Shown: positions 1-7,712, numbered from the stretch's first letter. The stretch is DNA of 19,930 nt from CAYTLQ01 sp964438715 (GCA_964438715.1 CAYTLQ010000030.1:1-19930); one strand, 5' to 3'. Numbers and translations are program-made. Notes: a model not told the origin generated them from the sequence alone.

Positions 1-7
1 AAATTAG

Positions 8-13
8 TATGAT
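8..13 (+). promoter_or_regulatory. possible -10 hexamer of the lacI/operon promoter
   Basis: TATGAT lies just upstream of the operator at 17-32. If it is a -10 element, transcription would start near 19-20, inside the operator, which is the classic arrangement for repression. The matching -35 region would lie left of the window, so it cannot be tested here. A six-base match in AT-rich DNA is weak evidence, and primary sigma factors of the Bacteroidota group often use a different -10 consensus. Confidence 0.25.
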
Positions 14-16
14 GCA

Positions 17-32
17 ATGTAAGCGTTTACAT
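17..32. promoter_or_regulatory. LacI-family operator (cre-like palindrome)
   Basis: The core TGTAAGCGTTTACA at 18-31 is an inverted repeat with TGTAA/TTACA arms around a central CG. The flanking A at 17 and T at 32 extend the symmetry. LacI-family proteins typically bind palindromes of this size with a central CG, and the site closely matches the CcpA cre consensus. It ends 9 nt before the lacI start at 42, so the natural reading is that the encoded LacI protein binds here and controls its own operon. It also argues against the longer reading frame that begins at position 9, because that would place the operator inside the coding region. Confidence 0.7.
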
Positions 33-41
33 TTTTCCAAG

Positions 42-1103
42 ATGAATATCACAATAAAGGAAATAGCAAAAAGAGCAAATGTTTCCATAGCAACGGTATC
101 GAGAGCATTAAATAATCTTGATACTGTTAAGCCGGAAACAAAAGCCGCAATTCTTTCAATTGCCGAACAATTGAATTACATTCCTAATGTTGGCGCCCGC
201 AATCTTGTAAAACAAAAAACAAATATCATAGGCTTTGTACTTCCCGAAATACAGGGTGAGTTTTATACTGAAATAATCCGCGGAATAGATGAGTATGTTT
301 ATAATGCGGGTTATCATATGATTGTAGCAAGCTCCCACAGTCAGCGCTCTATTGTTGAATCGCTTGTAAATTTTATGAAGCGAAGTTTTGTTGACGGAGT
401 AATTCTGATGGCACCATCGATTAACGAAAGGGTAAGAGAGGTATTAACAGGAAGCGCAGTCCCTGTAGTGGTAATCAGCGGAAAGAACGAAGTAGATTTT
501 ATCGATACAGTGAGTATTGATAACTTCCAGGGAGCATATTCAATTGTAAACCTACTTATAAAAAATTATGGTTACAGAAAGATTGCAATTATAAAAGGTC
601 CCACCACAAATAACGATGCCTTAGAGAGGTATGAGGGGTATGTAAAAGCGCTTTCGGATAATAAAATAAAATTAAATCACAAGTGGATTGTTGAGGGGAA
701 TTTCACTCAGCGCAGTGGAGAAATAGCTTGCAGTAGAATTTTAACTCTTCGGGACAGACCGGAGGCAATTTTTGCCTGCAACGATATGATGGCTATGGGT
801 TGCTATAAAGTGATAAACAGTCTTGGTTTTTCAATACCAGAAGATATTGGGGTGGTTGGCTTCGACCATGTGCTTTTAAGTGATGTTGTTCTCCCCCGAT
901 TAACAACCGTACATGTTCCAAAAATGGAGTTGGGACAAGAAGCGGCTCGCCTGCTGTTAGAAAAGATTGATAAGAACCCCGATAAAACGCCCGAACACAT
1001 CAAGATATCAACGGGAATAATTATTGGTGAGTCTTGCACAAATTTATACGAGAAAAAACTACCGTCAGTAAACCAACATATAAAACAATCAATCAATCAA
1101 TGA
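42..1103 (+). CDS. LacI-family transcriptional regulator
   Basis: This 353-aa DNA-binding repressor has the family's full architecture. A LacI helix-turn-helix lies at residues 5-24 (IKEIAKRANVSIATVSRALN). A hinge-helix region follows near 47-60 (PNVGARNL). The rest, about 60-340, is a periplasmic-binding-protein-like sensor domain, with the family-typical stretch IFACNDMMAMGCY and the VGFDH motif before the C-terminal part. The ATG at 42 is chosen over an in-frame ATG at 9 because the domain starts there and the upstream extension would overlap the operator at 17-32. No good Shine-Dalgarno sequence precedes it. Its stop codon lies 8 nt before the next gene and overlaps that gene's ribosome binding site, so it is probably co-transcribed with the cluster it controls. 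The inducer is presumably a sugar from the degraded glycan, but the ligand cannot be read from the sequence. Confidence 0.95.
   Translation: MNITIKEIAKRANVSIATVSRALNNLDTVKPETKAAILSIAEQLNYIPNVGARNLVKQKTNIIGFVLPEIQGEFYTEIIRGIDEYVYNAGYHMIVASSHSQRSIVESLVNFMKRSFVDGVILMAPSINERVREVLTGSAVPVVVISGKNEVDFIDTVSIDNFQGAYSIVNLLIKNYGYRKIAIIKGPTTNNDALERYEGYVKALSDNKIKLNHKWIVEGNFTQRSGEIACSRILTLRDRPEAIFACNDMMAMGCYKVINSLGFSIPEDIGVVGFDHVLLSDVVLPRLTTVHVPKMELGQEAARLLLEKIDKNPDKTPEHIKISTGIIIGESCTNLYEKKLPSVNQHIKQSINQ
1086..1101 (+). repeat. (CAAT)4 tetranucleotide repeat at the lacI 3' end
   Basis: Four perfect CAAT units end on the T of the lacI stop codon (1101-1103). Units of four bases shift the reading frame when gained or lost, so slippage would change the lacI C-terminus and its overlap with the next gene's start. 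Four units is short for a contingency locus, and this may simply be low-complexity sequence. Confidence 0.6.
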
Positions 1104-1106
1104 GGA
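1102..1106 (+). promoter_or_regulatory. ribosome binding site overlapping the lacI stop codon
   Basis: GAGGA sits 5 nt before the ATG at 1112 and shares bases with the lacI stop codon (1101-1103). This decides the start of the next gene, since the frame is open further upstream to an ATG at 1034 inside lacI. It also suggests translational coupling of lacI to the downstream gene. Confidence 0.6.
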
Positions 1107-1111
1107 ACGAT

Positions 1112-3106
1112 ATGAAAAAGCTATCTACCCTTCTGGTTCTTGCAATGTTTATTCTGATGAATACAACATTTGCACAGTATAACGACCCGCGCGGTTACGA
1201 TGTTATTAATGCTTCAGGAACAATCACACTGGATGGTAATCTCAATGAACCAGCGTGGAATTTAGTTCCAAACGCTCTTGTTTTTGGTCCGGGAGCCCCC
1301 ACTAATACGACAAATTATTCTGTTACAGGGGGCGTAATGGTAAAACTCGATACCTTAAAGGGATATGATACTACTCATACTGTCGTAAAAATTATTAAAC
1401 AAGGCATGAATCTTTATATCGGTTTCCAAAGTACTGACAAACAAGTTTGTAAGTTTGGCGACAGTTGGGAGGGTGACGGTTTATTTATGAAAATTAAGAA
1501 TGCATCAGGTGCCGATAAGGAATTTAAGCTTTATTTTAATGCTTCCGGCGCTAATCCTAATATAGTGTATGAAGCAACCGACCCAAGCCATGGTGCAGGA
1601 GCCGCAGTAAAGGGTAGTAATACTGTTGTTAATGATACTACACAGGTAGATAACGGGTACTCAGCAGAATTGTTGATAAAACTTGATATGCTTGGATTTA
1701 CTCCAAACACAAAACGAGTAAGTGTAATGCTAAATATTTTTGATCCTGATTATTATCATGCCGGTATGTCTGCCTGGGGTCCTAAAGGAACCTTCCATAA
1801 AACATGGTGGGGAAGTGAATGGGGTCCCGCTATGAGAACCCTGAATTTCCTCGATGACCCGCAAAGCCTTACCGTTCTGAATGCAACCACCCCAATTACC
1901 GTTGATGGAAACCTGAATGAAATTGATTGGACAAGAAATTACGATCATCTTGTATTTGGGCCATTTGCTCCGGGTAATAATTACGCTAAAACTGTTACAG
2001 GTGGTGTGTGTGTTAAAGGTCCGAACTTCAAAGATACGACATGGACATATCTTCGCATAATAAAGAGTGGAATGAAATTATATATTGGTTTCCAATCAAA
2101 CGATAAATCTGTATGTAAATTTGGTGATAGCTGGGAAGGTGATGGATTGTTCATGAAAATAAAAAATGCAGCTAATCAGGATAAAGAATTCAAGTTGTAT
2201 TTTAATGCCTCCGGTGCAAATCCGAATGTTGTTTACGAAGCAACAAATCCATCTCACGGTATGGGTGCGGCAGTTAAAAATCCGGGTACAGTTGTCAATG
2301 ATACTACTCAGGTAGATAACGGATATCAGGCTGAACTTGTAATTTATCTCGACTCACTTGGATTTACTCCTGCAACTACCTCAGTTCAGGTAATGCTGAA
2401 TATTTTTGATCCGGACGGCTATCATACAGGAATGGGTGCCTGGGGCGCACTTGGAGAATATCACAAGACATGGTGGGGTAGTGAGTGGGGCTCATCTTTC
2501 AGAACACTGAATTTATCAAATCTCCCCACACCGGTTGAATTAACCTCCTTCACAGCTTCTGTTATTAATGATAATGTACTCCTTCAGTGGGTAACAGCAA
2601 CCGAAATAAATAACAAAGGATTTGAAGTTCAGAGAAGTATTAATAACAGCAACTTTGTAACTATTGGCTTTGTCAACGGAGCCGGTACCTCCTCAGAAAC
2701 TCATAGCTATCAGTTTGTAGATGCAAAAGTGCAGGCCGGTTCAAAGTATCAGTATCGTTTACGCCAGATTGATCTCGATGGCTCAGAGAGTTTCTCGAAA
2801 GTAATAGAAGTAGGAGAGATTGCTCCGGTAGAATTTGAGTTGGCTCAGAATTATCCAAATACTTTTAATCCTTCAACACAAATCAACTTTGCTCTTCCTG
2901 TAAAATCTAATGTTGTTATTTCTCTCTATAATTCATTAGGACAGGAAATAACAAAATTAGCTTCCGGTGAATTTGAAGCAGGAACACATACACTCAATCT
3001 TGATGCATCGACATTATCATCGGGTGTTTATGTTTATACATTAAGCGCTCAGGGTACCGACGGCAGACAATTTTTCTCTGCTAAGAAAATGAACCTTATG
3101 AAATAA
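1112..3106 (+). CDS. T9SS-exported protein with two tandem CBM9-like domains
   Basis: This 664-aa protein is predicted to be secreted and probably attached to the cell surface, where it may bind glycan. The order is a signal peptide (residues 1-21, ending TFA before QYND), CBM9-like domain 1 (about 31-247, with LDGNLNEPAW), CBM9-like domain 2 (about 255-469, with VDGNLNEIDW), an FnIII-like linker domain (about 474-572) and a T9SS type A sorting domain (about 575-664, with NYPNTFNPST and an LSSGVYVYTL strand). The two CBM9-like domains are close copies of each other. No catalytic domain is visible, so the role is binding or surface scaffolding rather than cleavage. The sorting motif has T where P is usual (NYPNP). 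It follows lacI by 8 nt and is the first structural gene of the cluster. CBM9-type folds also occur in electron-transfer and enzyme-associated domains, so sugar binding is inferred. Confidence 0.85.
   Translation: MKKLSTLLVLAMFILMNTTFAQYNDPRGYDVINASGTITLDGNLNEPAWNLVPNALVFGPGAPTNTTNYSVTGGVMVKLDTLKGYDTTHTVVKIIKQGMNLYIGFQSTDKQVCKFGDSWEGDGLFMKIKNASGADKEFKLYFNASGANPNIVYEATDPSHGAGAAVKGSNTVVNDTTQVDNGYSAELLIKLDMLGFTPNTKRVSVMLNIFDPDYYHAGMSAWGPKGTFHKTWWGSEWGPAMRTLNFLDDPQSLTVLNATTPITVDGNLNEIDWTRNYDHLVFGPFAPGNNYAKTVTGGVCVKGPNFKDTTWTYLRIIKSGMKLYIGFQSNDKSVCKFGDSWEGDGLFMKIKNAANQDKEFKLYFNASGANPNVVYEATNPSHGMGAAVKNPGTVVNDTTQVDNGYQAELVIYLDSLGFTPATTSVQVMLNIFDPDGYHTGMGAWGALGEYHKTWWGSEWGSSFRTLNLSNLPTPVELTSFTASVINDNVLLQWVTATEINNKGFEVQRSINNSNFVTIGFVNGAGTSSETHSYQFVDAKVQAGSKYQYRLRQIDLDGSESFSKVIEVGEIAPVEFELAQNYPNTFNPSTQINFALPVKSNVVISLYNSLGQEITKLASGEFEAGTHTLNLDASTLSSGVYVYTLSAQGTDGRQFFSAKKMNLMK
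1202..1852 (+). repeat. internal domain duplication, copy 1
   Basis: Copy 1 of the CBM9-like repeat within the first secreted protein, starting VINASG. Blocks shared with copy 2 include FGDSWEGDGLFMKIKNA, DKEFKLYFNASGANPN, VVNDTTQVDNGY and HKTWWGSEWG. The offset between the copies is 672 nt (224 codons). Confidence 0.85.
1874..2518 (+). repeat. internal domain duplication, copy 2
   Basis: Copy 2 of the CBM9-like repeat, starting VLNATT. In the most conserved block around FGDSWEGDG the two DNA copies differ mainly at third codon positions. This indicates an old duplication kept similar by selection on the protein rather than a recent DNA duplication. Confidence 0.85.
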
Positions 3107-3129
3107 CAGGTTATTAACAACGAATCCGT

Positions 3130-3170
3130 TATTCCTCTCCCTTGCAGTTTTGTTGTGAGGGAGGGGAATA
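3130..3170 (+). terminator. long hairpin after the first CBM9-like gene; possible attenuator or processing site
   Basis: The arm ATTCCTCTCCCT (3131-3142) pairs with AGGGAGGGGAAT (3158-3169) with a single G-U wobble, and T3130/A3170 extends the stem to 13 bp. The loop is 15 nt. AACAGG at 3105-3110 and CCTGTT at 3172-3177 could pair as an outer stem. No U-tract follows, so it is not a standard factor-independent terminator. In the middle of a run of co-directional genes it may stabilise the upstream mRNA 3' end, mark a cleavage point or partly attenuate transcription. The rest of the 174-nt gap up to the GH94 start has no clear promoter; a short AGCCGG/CCGGTT pairing at 3218-3223 and 3240-3245 is the only other structure seen. 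Confidence 0.55.
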
Positions 3171-3280
3171 CCCTGTTATCTCATACAAGATCAGAAAGTA
3201 TTGAAACACACCAAACAAGCCGGCGATAGAGAAAATATACCGGTTGAAAAAGAAAATTTTGCAGAATTAAGTAGCAGTTT

Positions 3281-5653
3281 ATGAACGCATTTTATACGAA
3301 ATACGGCGCGTTTTCCGAAGATGGAAAAGAGTATATCATTCATGAAAAAATCACACCAAAACCCTGGATAAATGTAATTACTAATGGCAGATATGGATTA
3401 GTAATTTCACAAGCGGGAGGAGGTTTTAGCTGGCTTGATCACTCAGAATTCAACAGACTAAACCGCTGGCATCAGGATCTTATTAAAGATGACTGGGGAA
3501 AATATTTCTATTTCAGAAATAATAAAACGGGTGAGGTTTGGTCTCCTTTATGGATGCCTGTGAAGAATAGTATTGATGATTATCAATGTCGCTTTGGTCA
3601 GGGATATGCGGTTTTTACCTCATCGTTTAAAGGAATAAAAATAACATTAACGGTTTTCGTTCCGACTGATGAAAATCTTGAAATATGGAAATTTGATGTA
3701 CAAAATAACACTGACTCCGATTTAGACCTCTCAGTAATATCGTATTTTGAGTGGTGTCTTGGTTCATCATCCGATTTTCACAGAGAATTTCATAAAACTT
3801 TTATTGAAACAGAATTCAGTAAAGACCTGAATGCTTTAATCGGGACAAAAAAATTATGGGAAATTCCGTTAGGTGACAGAGGGCATTGGAATATTGAGTA
3901 CCCTTATATCGGCTTTATATCATCGAATTATACAATAGATGAATTTGAAGCAGAAAAAGAAAACTTTATCGGAAAGTATGGATCGCTGGAGAAACCGTAT
4001 GCCGTTTTAAATAATGTGTATAAGTCTGAAACCGGCAGATGGGGAGATCCGATTGCATCGGTAAAGGTGAATGTTACTGCTAATGCCGGTGAAGAAAAAA
4101 CTGTTGTTTTTTATATGGGGATAGGAGAAAACACAACAGCTATTAAAGATTCCCTTGTAAAGTACAATACTGTAAATGCAATAAATAACGCATTTGAAAA
4201 TGTAAAGACTTTCTGGGACTCGATATTAACGAAAGTAGAAATTGCTACGCCTGATGAAGCAATGAATCTTATGGTAAACAGATGGCTGAGGTATCAGGCA
4301 ATAGCAGGCAGGTTATGGGCCCGTACAGCTTACTATCAACAGAGTGGTGCATTTGGCTTCAGAGACCAACTGCAGGACAGTCTTGTTTTTCTTACAATTG
4401 ACCCTTCACTGACTGCAAAGCAAATTAAACTACATGCCAGACATCAGTTTGAGGATGGTACTGTTCTGCATTGGTGGCACCCGATAAGTGAAACCGGATT
4501 ACCTACACAAATGACCGATGATTTACTTTGGCTTCCTTACATAACATACCACTATATCACTGAAACCGCCGATGATGCAATTCTCGAATTAGTCGAACCA
4601 TATTACAACAGTGAAAAAGAAGATACCATACTACAACATTGTTATGCGGCTATAGATAAAGTTCTCACCCGATTAAGTGACCGCGGGTTAGCATTAATAG
4701 GCGCAGGTGATTGGAATGATGGTTTTAGCGCTGTCGGACTGGAATGGAAAGGTGAATCAATATGGCTGACAGAATTTCTCTATGATATCCTTAATAAGTT
4801 TTCCTTACTTGCACGAAACAGGGGCGATAATTCACGGGAACAGCTTTATTCAAATAAAGCATCAGAATTAAAGAAAGCGTTCGAAACTCACGCATGGGAT
4901 GGTGATTATTTCTGGGGAGCAACGAAGGATAATGGAGAAAAAATTATGAGTCGGGAAAACCCCCAGAGTAAAATATATCTTAATGCGCAAACATGGGCGG
5001 TAATTAGCGGCATTGCTCCTGAAGATAAAAAAGTTAAAGCAATGGAGTCGGTTACACAATTACTCTTAAAAGATTATGGAACGCTTTTGCTGAGTCCCGC
5101 TTATACCATTCCGGATAAATATATAGGTTATCTGACAAGATATGCTCCCGGCAGGCGTGAGAACGGAGGGACATATACACATGCGGCAACATGGTCTGTT
5201 TGGGCGTATGCGTTAATGAAACAACCGGAACTTGCCTATGAGGCGTATAAAAGAATCAACCCAATACTAAATGGTATGAATCCCGATCAATATGTTGCCG
5301 AGCCGTATGTTACTCCGGGAAATATTGAAGGTCCGGACTCGCCGAAATATGGTATGGGTGGGTGGACATGGTACACAGGGTCAGCCTCTTGGTATCAAAA
5401 AGTTATTATAGATTTCATTCTCGGGGTGCGAGCCGTTGAGGAAGGTTTGTTAATAGATCCGTGCATTCCGAAAGATTGGAAAGAATATTCAATAAAAAGA
5501 ATATATCGTAACACCCGATACAATATCAAAGTAATAAATAAATCGGGTGTTTCCTTTGGGGTGAAGTCAGTTTGGATTAACGGCTCCAAATATGACAGTA
5601 CTATAATAAAACCACAAAGTACAAAAGAGTGTGATGTTGAAGTTCATTTATAA
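3281..5653 (+). CDS. GH94 glycoside phosphorylase (cyclic beta-1,2-glucan synthase-like clade)
   Basis: GH94 enzymes cleave beta-glucosides with inorganic phosphate and invert the anomer to release alpha-glucose 1-phosphate, saving an ATP per sugar. The protein has 790 aa and no signal peptide, so it is cytoplasmic. An N-terminal beta-sandwich (about 1-275) leads into an (alpha/alpha)6 catalytic barrel. Key motifs are YYQQSGAFGFRDQLQD (351-366), GDWNDG (476-481, carrying the general-acid aspartate), and APGRRENGGTYTHA (622-635), which belongs to the phosphate/active-site region. The GFRDQLQD form and the N-terminal stretch TPKPWINVITNGRYG resemble the GH94 domain of cyclic beta-1,2-glucan synthase (NdvB/Chv) and cellobionic acid phosphorylases of similar length more than classical cellobiose phosphorylase. 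Substrate could therefore be a beta-1,2-gluco-oligosaccharide, cellobionate or another beta-glucoside. Family assignment is firm and specificity is open. No clear Shine-Dalgarno sequence precedes the ATG. Confidence 0.92.
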   Translation: MNAFYTKYGAFSEDGKEYIIHEKITPKPWINVITNGRYGLVISQAGGGFSWLDHSEFNRLNRWHQDLIKDDWGKYFYFRNNKTGEVWSPLWMPVKNSIDDYQCRFGQGYAVFTSSFKGIKITLTVFVPTDENLEIWKFDVQNNTDSDLDLSVISYFEWCLGSSSDFHREFHKTFIETEFSKDLNALIGTKKLWEIPLGDRGHWNIEYPYIGFISSNYTIDEFEAEKENFIGKYGSLEKPYAVLNNVYKSETGRWGDPIASVKVNVTANAGEEKTVVFYMGIGENTTAIKDSLVKYNTVNAINNAFENVKTFWDSILTKVEIATPDEAMNLMVNRWLRYQAIAGRLWARTAYYQQSGAFGFRDQLQDSLVFLTIDPSLTAKQIKLHARHQFEDGTVLHWWHPISETGLPTQMTDDLLWLPYITYHYITETADDAILELVEPYYNSEKEDTILQHCYAAIDKVLTRLSDRGLALIGAGDWNDGFSAVGLEWKGESIWLTEFLYDILNKFSLLARNRGDNSREQLYSNKASELKKAFETHAWDGDYFWGATKDNGEKIMSRENPQSKIYLNAQTWAVISGIAPEDKKVKAMESVTQLLLKDYGTLLLSPAYTIPDKYIGYLTRYAPGRRENGGTYTHAATWSVWAYALMKQPELAYEAYKRINPILNGMNPDQYVAEPYVTPGNIEGPDSPKYGMGGWTWYTGSASWYQKVIIDFILGVRAVEEGLLIDPCIPKDWKEYSIKRIYRNTRYNIKVINKSGVSFGVKSVWINGSKYDSTIIKPQSTKECDVEVHL

Positions 5654-5670
5654 AGCTCAAATTAAACGAA

Positions 5671-5674
5671 AGGA
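5671..5674 (+). promoter_or_regulatory. ribosome binding site favouring the second of two adjacent ATGs
   Basis: AGGA at 5671-5674 is 3 nt from the ATG at 5678 but 6 nt from the ATG at 5681. Normal spacing therefore favours the second ATG as the start of the next gene. The difference is one methionine at the tip of the signal peptide. Confidence 0.5.
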
Positions 5675-5680
5675 AACATG

Positions 5681-7579
5681 ATGAAAAGATTAATTTCTTT
5701 TTCACTTTTTGCAATGATGTTGACAGTTGCGATGTATGCTCAGTATCCTGAACGACAGGATGCTATATGGGCACGAACAGTCCCTGCCGGCACAATAACG
5801 ATGGATGGTCAGTTAAATGAATTAGCGTGGAGTCTGGCAGAGACAGTAAAACTTGTTTATGGAAAAAATGCCGGATTACCTACAAGTGGTTGGAGACCGG
5901 AGTTTCAGGCTGAAGCAATAACTGACTCAACGAATGCTACGGTAAAGTTTCTTGTTCAGGGTAATCAGTTATTTATTGGCTTTAATATACCCGATTCATC
6001 TATCGGGGGAACAGCAGATTGGGCACGATGGGATGGTATTCTGATGTCGGTAAAAGATATGAAAAACCGCGATCCGCTTACAAAACTTGCCGGTGCGGCA
6101 GAATACTTCCTTACCTATTGGTTAGCAGGCTTATCAAACACAACTCCGGTTGTTGGTGCAAAACCCCGCTTCATTGGCAAATTCGGAAACTTCAATGATA
6201 CTACCAGAACCCCTGAACAAAGAGATGCCTGGGATGCCGGAATAGTTATTAAAGGCGTTTCTAACGATGCAGGAAGAGACACGGGTTGGGTTGTTGAAAT
6301 GAAAATTGATCTTACCGTTCTTGGTTACGATGTTACCCGTCCTGAAGGTGATATAGTTCTTCTTAACTTCAGTATTTGGGATTGTGATTATTTGTTTGAA
6401 GGGGTACCGGGAAGAATCAGTACAACAAGAACACATTGGCAGAGTCCTTGGGGTAATGCTAACGCAAACAATGTTGCGAGAATTTATGCTCGTCCGGATG
6501 TTACTCTGAATACAACTAACTTACCTTTTATAAATCCGGAAGTTATAGTGCCAAACGGTGCATCGTATTCTTCACCAAATATCGATGGTAAACTGTATGA
6601 GGAAGTATGGACAAAAGCCCCTTCTTTCAGAATAGCATGGGGAGACTCAGCGCTTCGTGCTTCGTATCCGGGTGCCGGAAATGGTTCCAGTGGGCAGTAT
6701 CAACCCGAACTAAACGGAAATCCACGCCCGCCAATACTTGATCCTTCTAACGCTACCATAAAATATTTCTTCAAAGATAAATACCTCTATCTCGGAGCCG
6801 ATGTACACGATCAATTAGTTCAGGGTACCGAGGCATACGATAAAGTTGATGGAGTTGGTTTTATTATTGCGCATAGAGGTGAGAAAAACGAAGAAGATGC
6901 TCTTGTATTCAAGTTGTTAAGAGCAAACTTTAATATACTCGGACAGATGGCGGGTTATGATTATTTACCTGTGCTCATTGATTCGAATGCGGCAATAGTT
7001 GCAGGAGCATTAAAAGGAAATACAACAATTAATAATAACTCAGATATTGACAGTGGTTTTGCTGTTGAATTACGAATTGATCTCACGAAGATGGGCTATC
7101 CTGCTGATTTAGGTGATAAACTTCTCTTTATGGGTGTGGTCTTATATGATGGAGACTCTTTTGATGACACTCTGAATAGTTATGGTACGCGTACATGGTG
7201 GTTCCGTGAACACTCAGGCGGTCCGGCGGCGGCCTGGATGTATATGGACGCAAATACTGTCGTTGGTGTTGACGATAATGAAATTTCCTATGAACCACAG
7301 GCATTTGAGTTGTATGGAAACTATCCTAATCCGTTTAATCCTGTTACCACCATTCGTTTTGCTGTACCCGACGCAGGTGAGGCGGCTATTACGGTTTATA
7401 ATGGTATGGGAGAGGAAGTAAAGGTAGTTAAACAAACAATATCCTCTGCCGGTACTTATGATCAATCGATCAATGTGGAAGGTCTTGCATCCGGTATATA
7501 TTTCTACATCATAAAATTCACTAACTATAAAGATCAAACAAGCAGTTATCTCACAGGTAAAATGGTATATCTTAAATAA
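5681..7579 (+). CDS. T9SS-exported protein with two CBM9-like domains (second copy type)
   Basis: This is a 632-aa secreted protein (633 if the ATG at 5678 is used; positions below count from that one). It has a signal peptide of about 21 residues ending MYA before QYPE. CBM9-like domain 1 starts near residue 38 (MDGQLNELAW at 42-51). CBM9-like domain 2 starts near 295 (IDGKLYEEVW at 302-311). The T9SS type A sorting domain spans about 543-633 (NYPNPFNPVTTIRF, then LASGIYFYII). It shares the overall plan of the gene at 1112-3106, but its two domains are diverged from each other and it lacks the FnIII-like linker. The likely role is surface binding or presentation of the glycan; no catalytic residues are evident. 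It starts 27 nt after the GH94 stop and is followed by a hairpin-containing gap before the TonB receptor. CBM9-like function is inferred from fold motifs only. Confidence 0.83.
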   Translation: MKRLISFSLFAMMLTVAMYAQYPERQDAIWARTVPAGTITMDGQLNELAWSLAETVKLVYGKNAGLPTSGWRPEFQAEAITDSTNATVKFLVQGNQLFIGFNIPDSSIGGTADWARWDGILMSVKDMKNRDPLTKLAGAAEYFLTYWLAGLSNTTPVVGAKPRFIGKFGNFNDTTRTPEQRDAWDAGIVIKGVSNDAGRDTGWVVEMKIDLTVLGYDVTRPEGDIVLLNFSIWDCDYLFEGVPGRISTTRTHWQSPWGNANANNVARIYARPDVTLNTTNLPFINPEVIVPNGASYSSPNIDGKLYEEVWTKAPSFRIAWGDSALRASYPGAGNGSSGQYQPELNGNPRPPILDPSNATIKYFFKDKYLYLGADVHDQLVQGTEAYDKVDGVGFIIAHRGEKNEEDALVFKLLRANFNILGQMAGYDYLPVLIDSNAAIVAGALKGNTTINNNSDIDSGFAVELRIDLTKMGYPADLGDKLLFMGVVLYDGDSFDDTLNSYGTRTWWFREHSGGPAAAWMYMDANTVVGVDDNEISYEPQAFELYGNYPNPFNPVTTIRFAVPDAGEAAITVYNGMGEEVKVVKQTISSAGTYDQSINVEGLASGIYFYIIKFTNYKDQTSSYLTGKMVYLK

Positions 7580-7594
7580 CTGAGATACAGTAAG

Positions 7595-7671
7595 AGCCGG
7601 CCGGAAAATACAGTGTTCTCCGCCTGTTATCATTTGATGAATTGCGGGGTGTATTGTAATCACGGCCGGTT
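7595..7671 (+). terminator. large imperfect hairpin before the TonB receptor; possible attenuator or processing site
   Basis: AGCCGGCCG (7595-7603) pairs with CGGCCGGTT (7663-7671) with one G-U pair. Inside it, TACAGTG (7609-7615) can pair with TATTGTA (7652-7658) with two wobbles, and CCGC (7620-7623) with GCGG (7644-7647). Together they form a stem-loop of about 77 nt in the 133-nt gap. No U-tract follows. Its place after a T9SS-cargo gene mirrors the hairpin at 3130-3170, and it could separate the expression level of upstream and downstream genes. No promoter is evident, and the remaining bases up to 7712 hold only the AAGGAG ribosome binding site at 7701-7706. Confidence 0.5.
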
Positions 7672-7712
7672 GCTTACAACATTTCTAAAGAAAATAAATT
7701 AAGGAGTTTTGG

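Noticed and set aside
9..41. Upstream ATG that would lengthen the LacI protein by 11 residues
   Set aside because: The extension covers the operator palindrome and the LacI helix-turn-helix normally begins within a few residues of the start, which fits the ATG at 42.
645..654. Perfect palindrome AAAGCGCTTT inside lacI, resembling a LacI-family auxiliary operator
   Set aside because: It encodes ordinary residues of the sensor domain and its arms do not match the TGTAA/TTACA arms of the upstream operator, so chance is the simpler explanation.
3281..5653. Annotation as a simple cellobiose phosphorylase
   Set aside because: The motif forms match the cyclic beta-1,2-glucan synthase and cellobionate phosphorylase side of GH94 better; the family is certain but that specificity is not supported.
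7214..7663. 149-codon reverse-strand open frame across the end of the second CBM9-like gene
   Set aside because: It lies opposite a well-supported gene, has no recognisable domain or ribosome binding site, and overlaps the hairpin region; it is an antisense shadow.
7655..7678. TGTAA...TTACA inverted pair before the TonB receptor as a second LacI operator
   Set aside because: The arms are 14 nt apart instead of the 4 nt in the operator at 17-32, and there is no central CG in the right context; the arms also overlap the hairpin.
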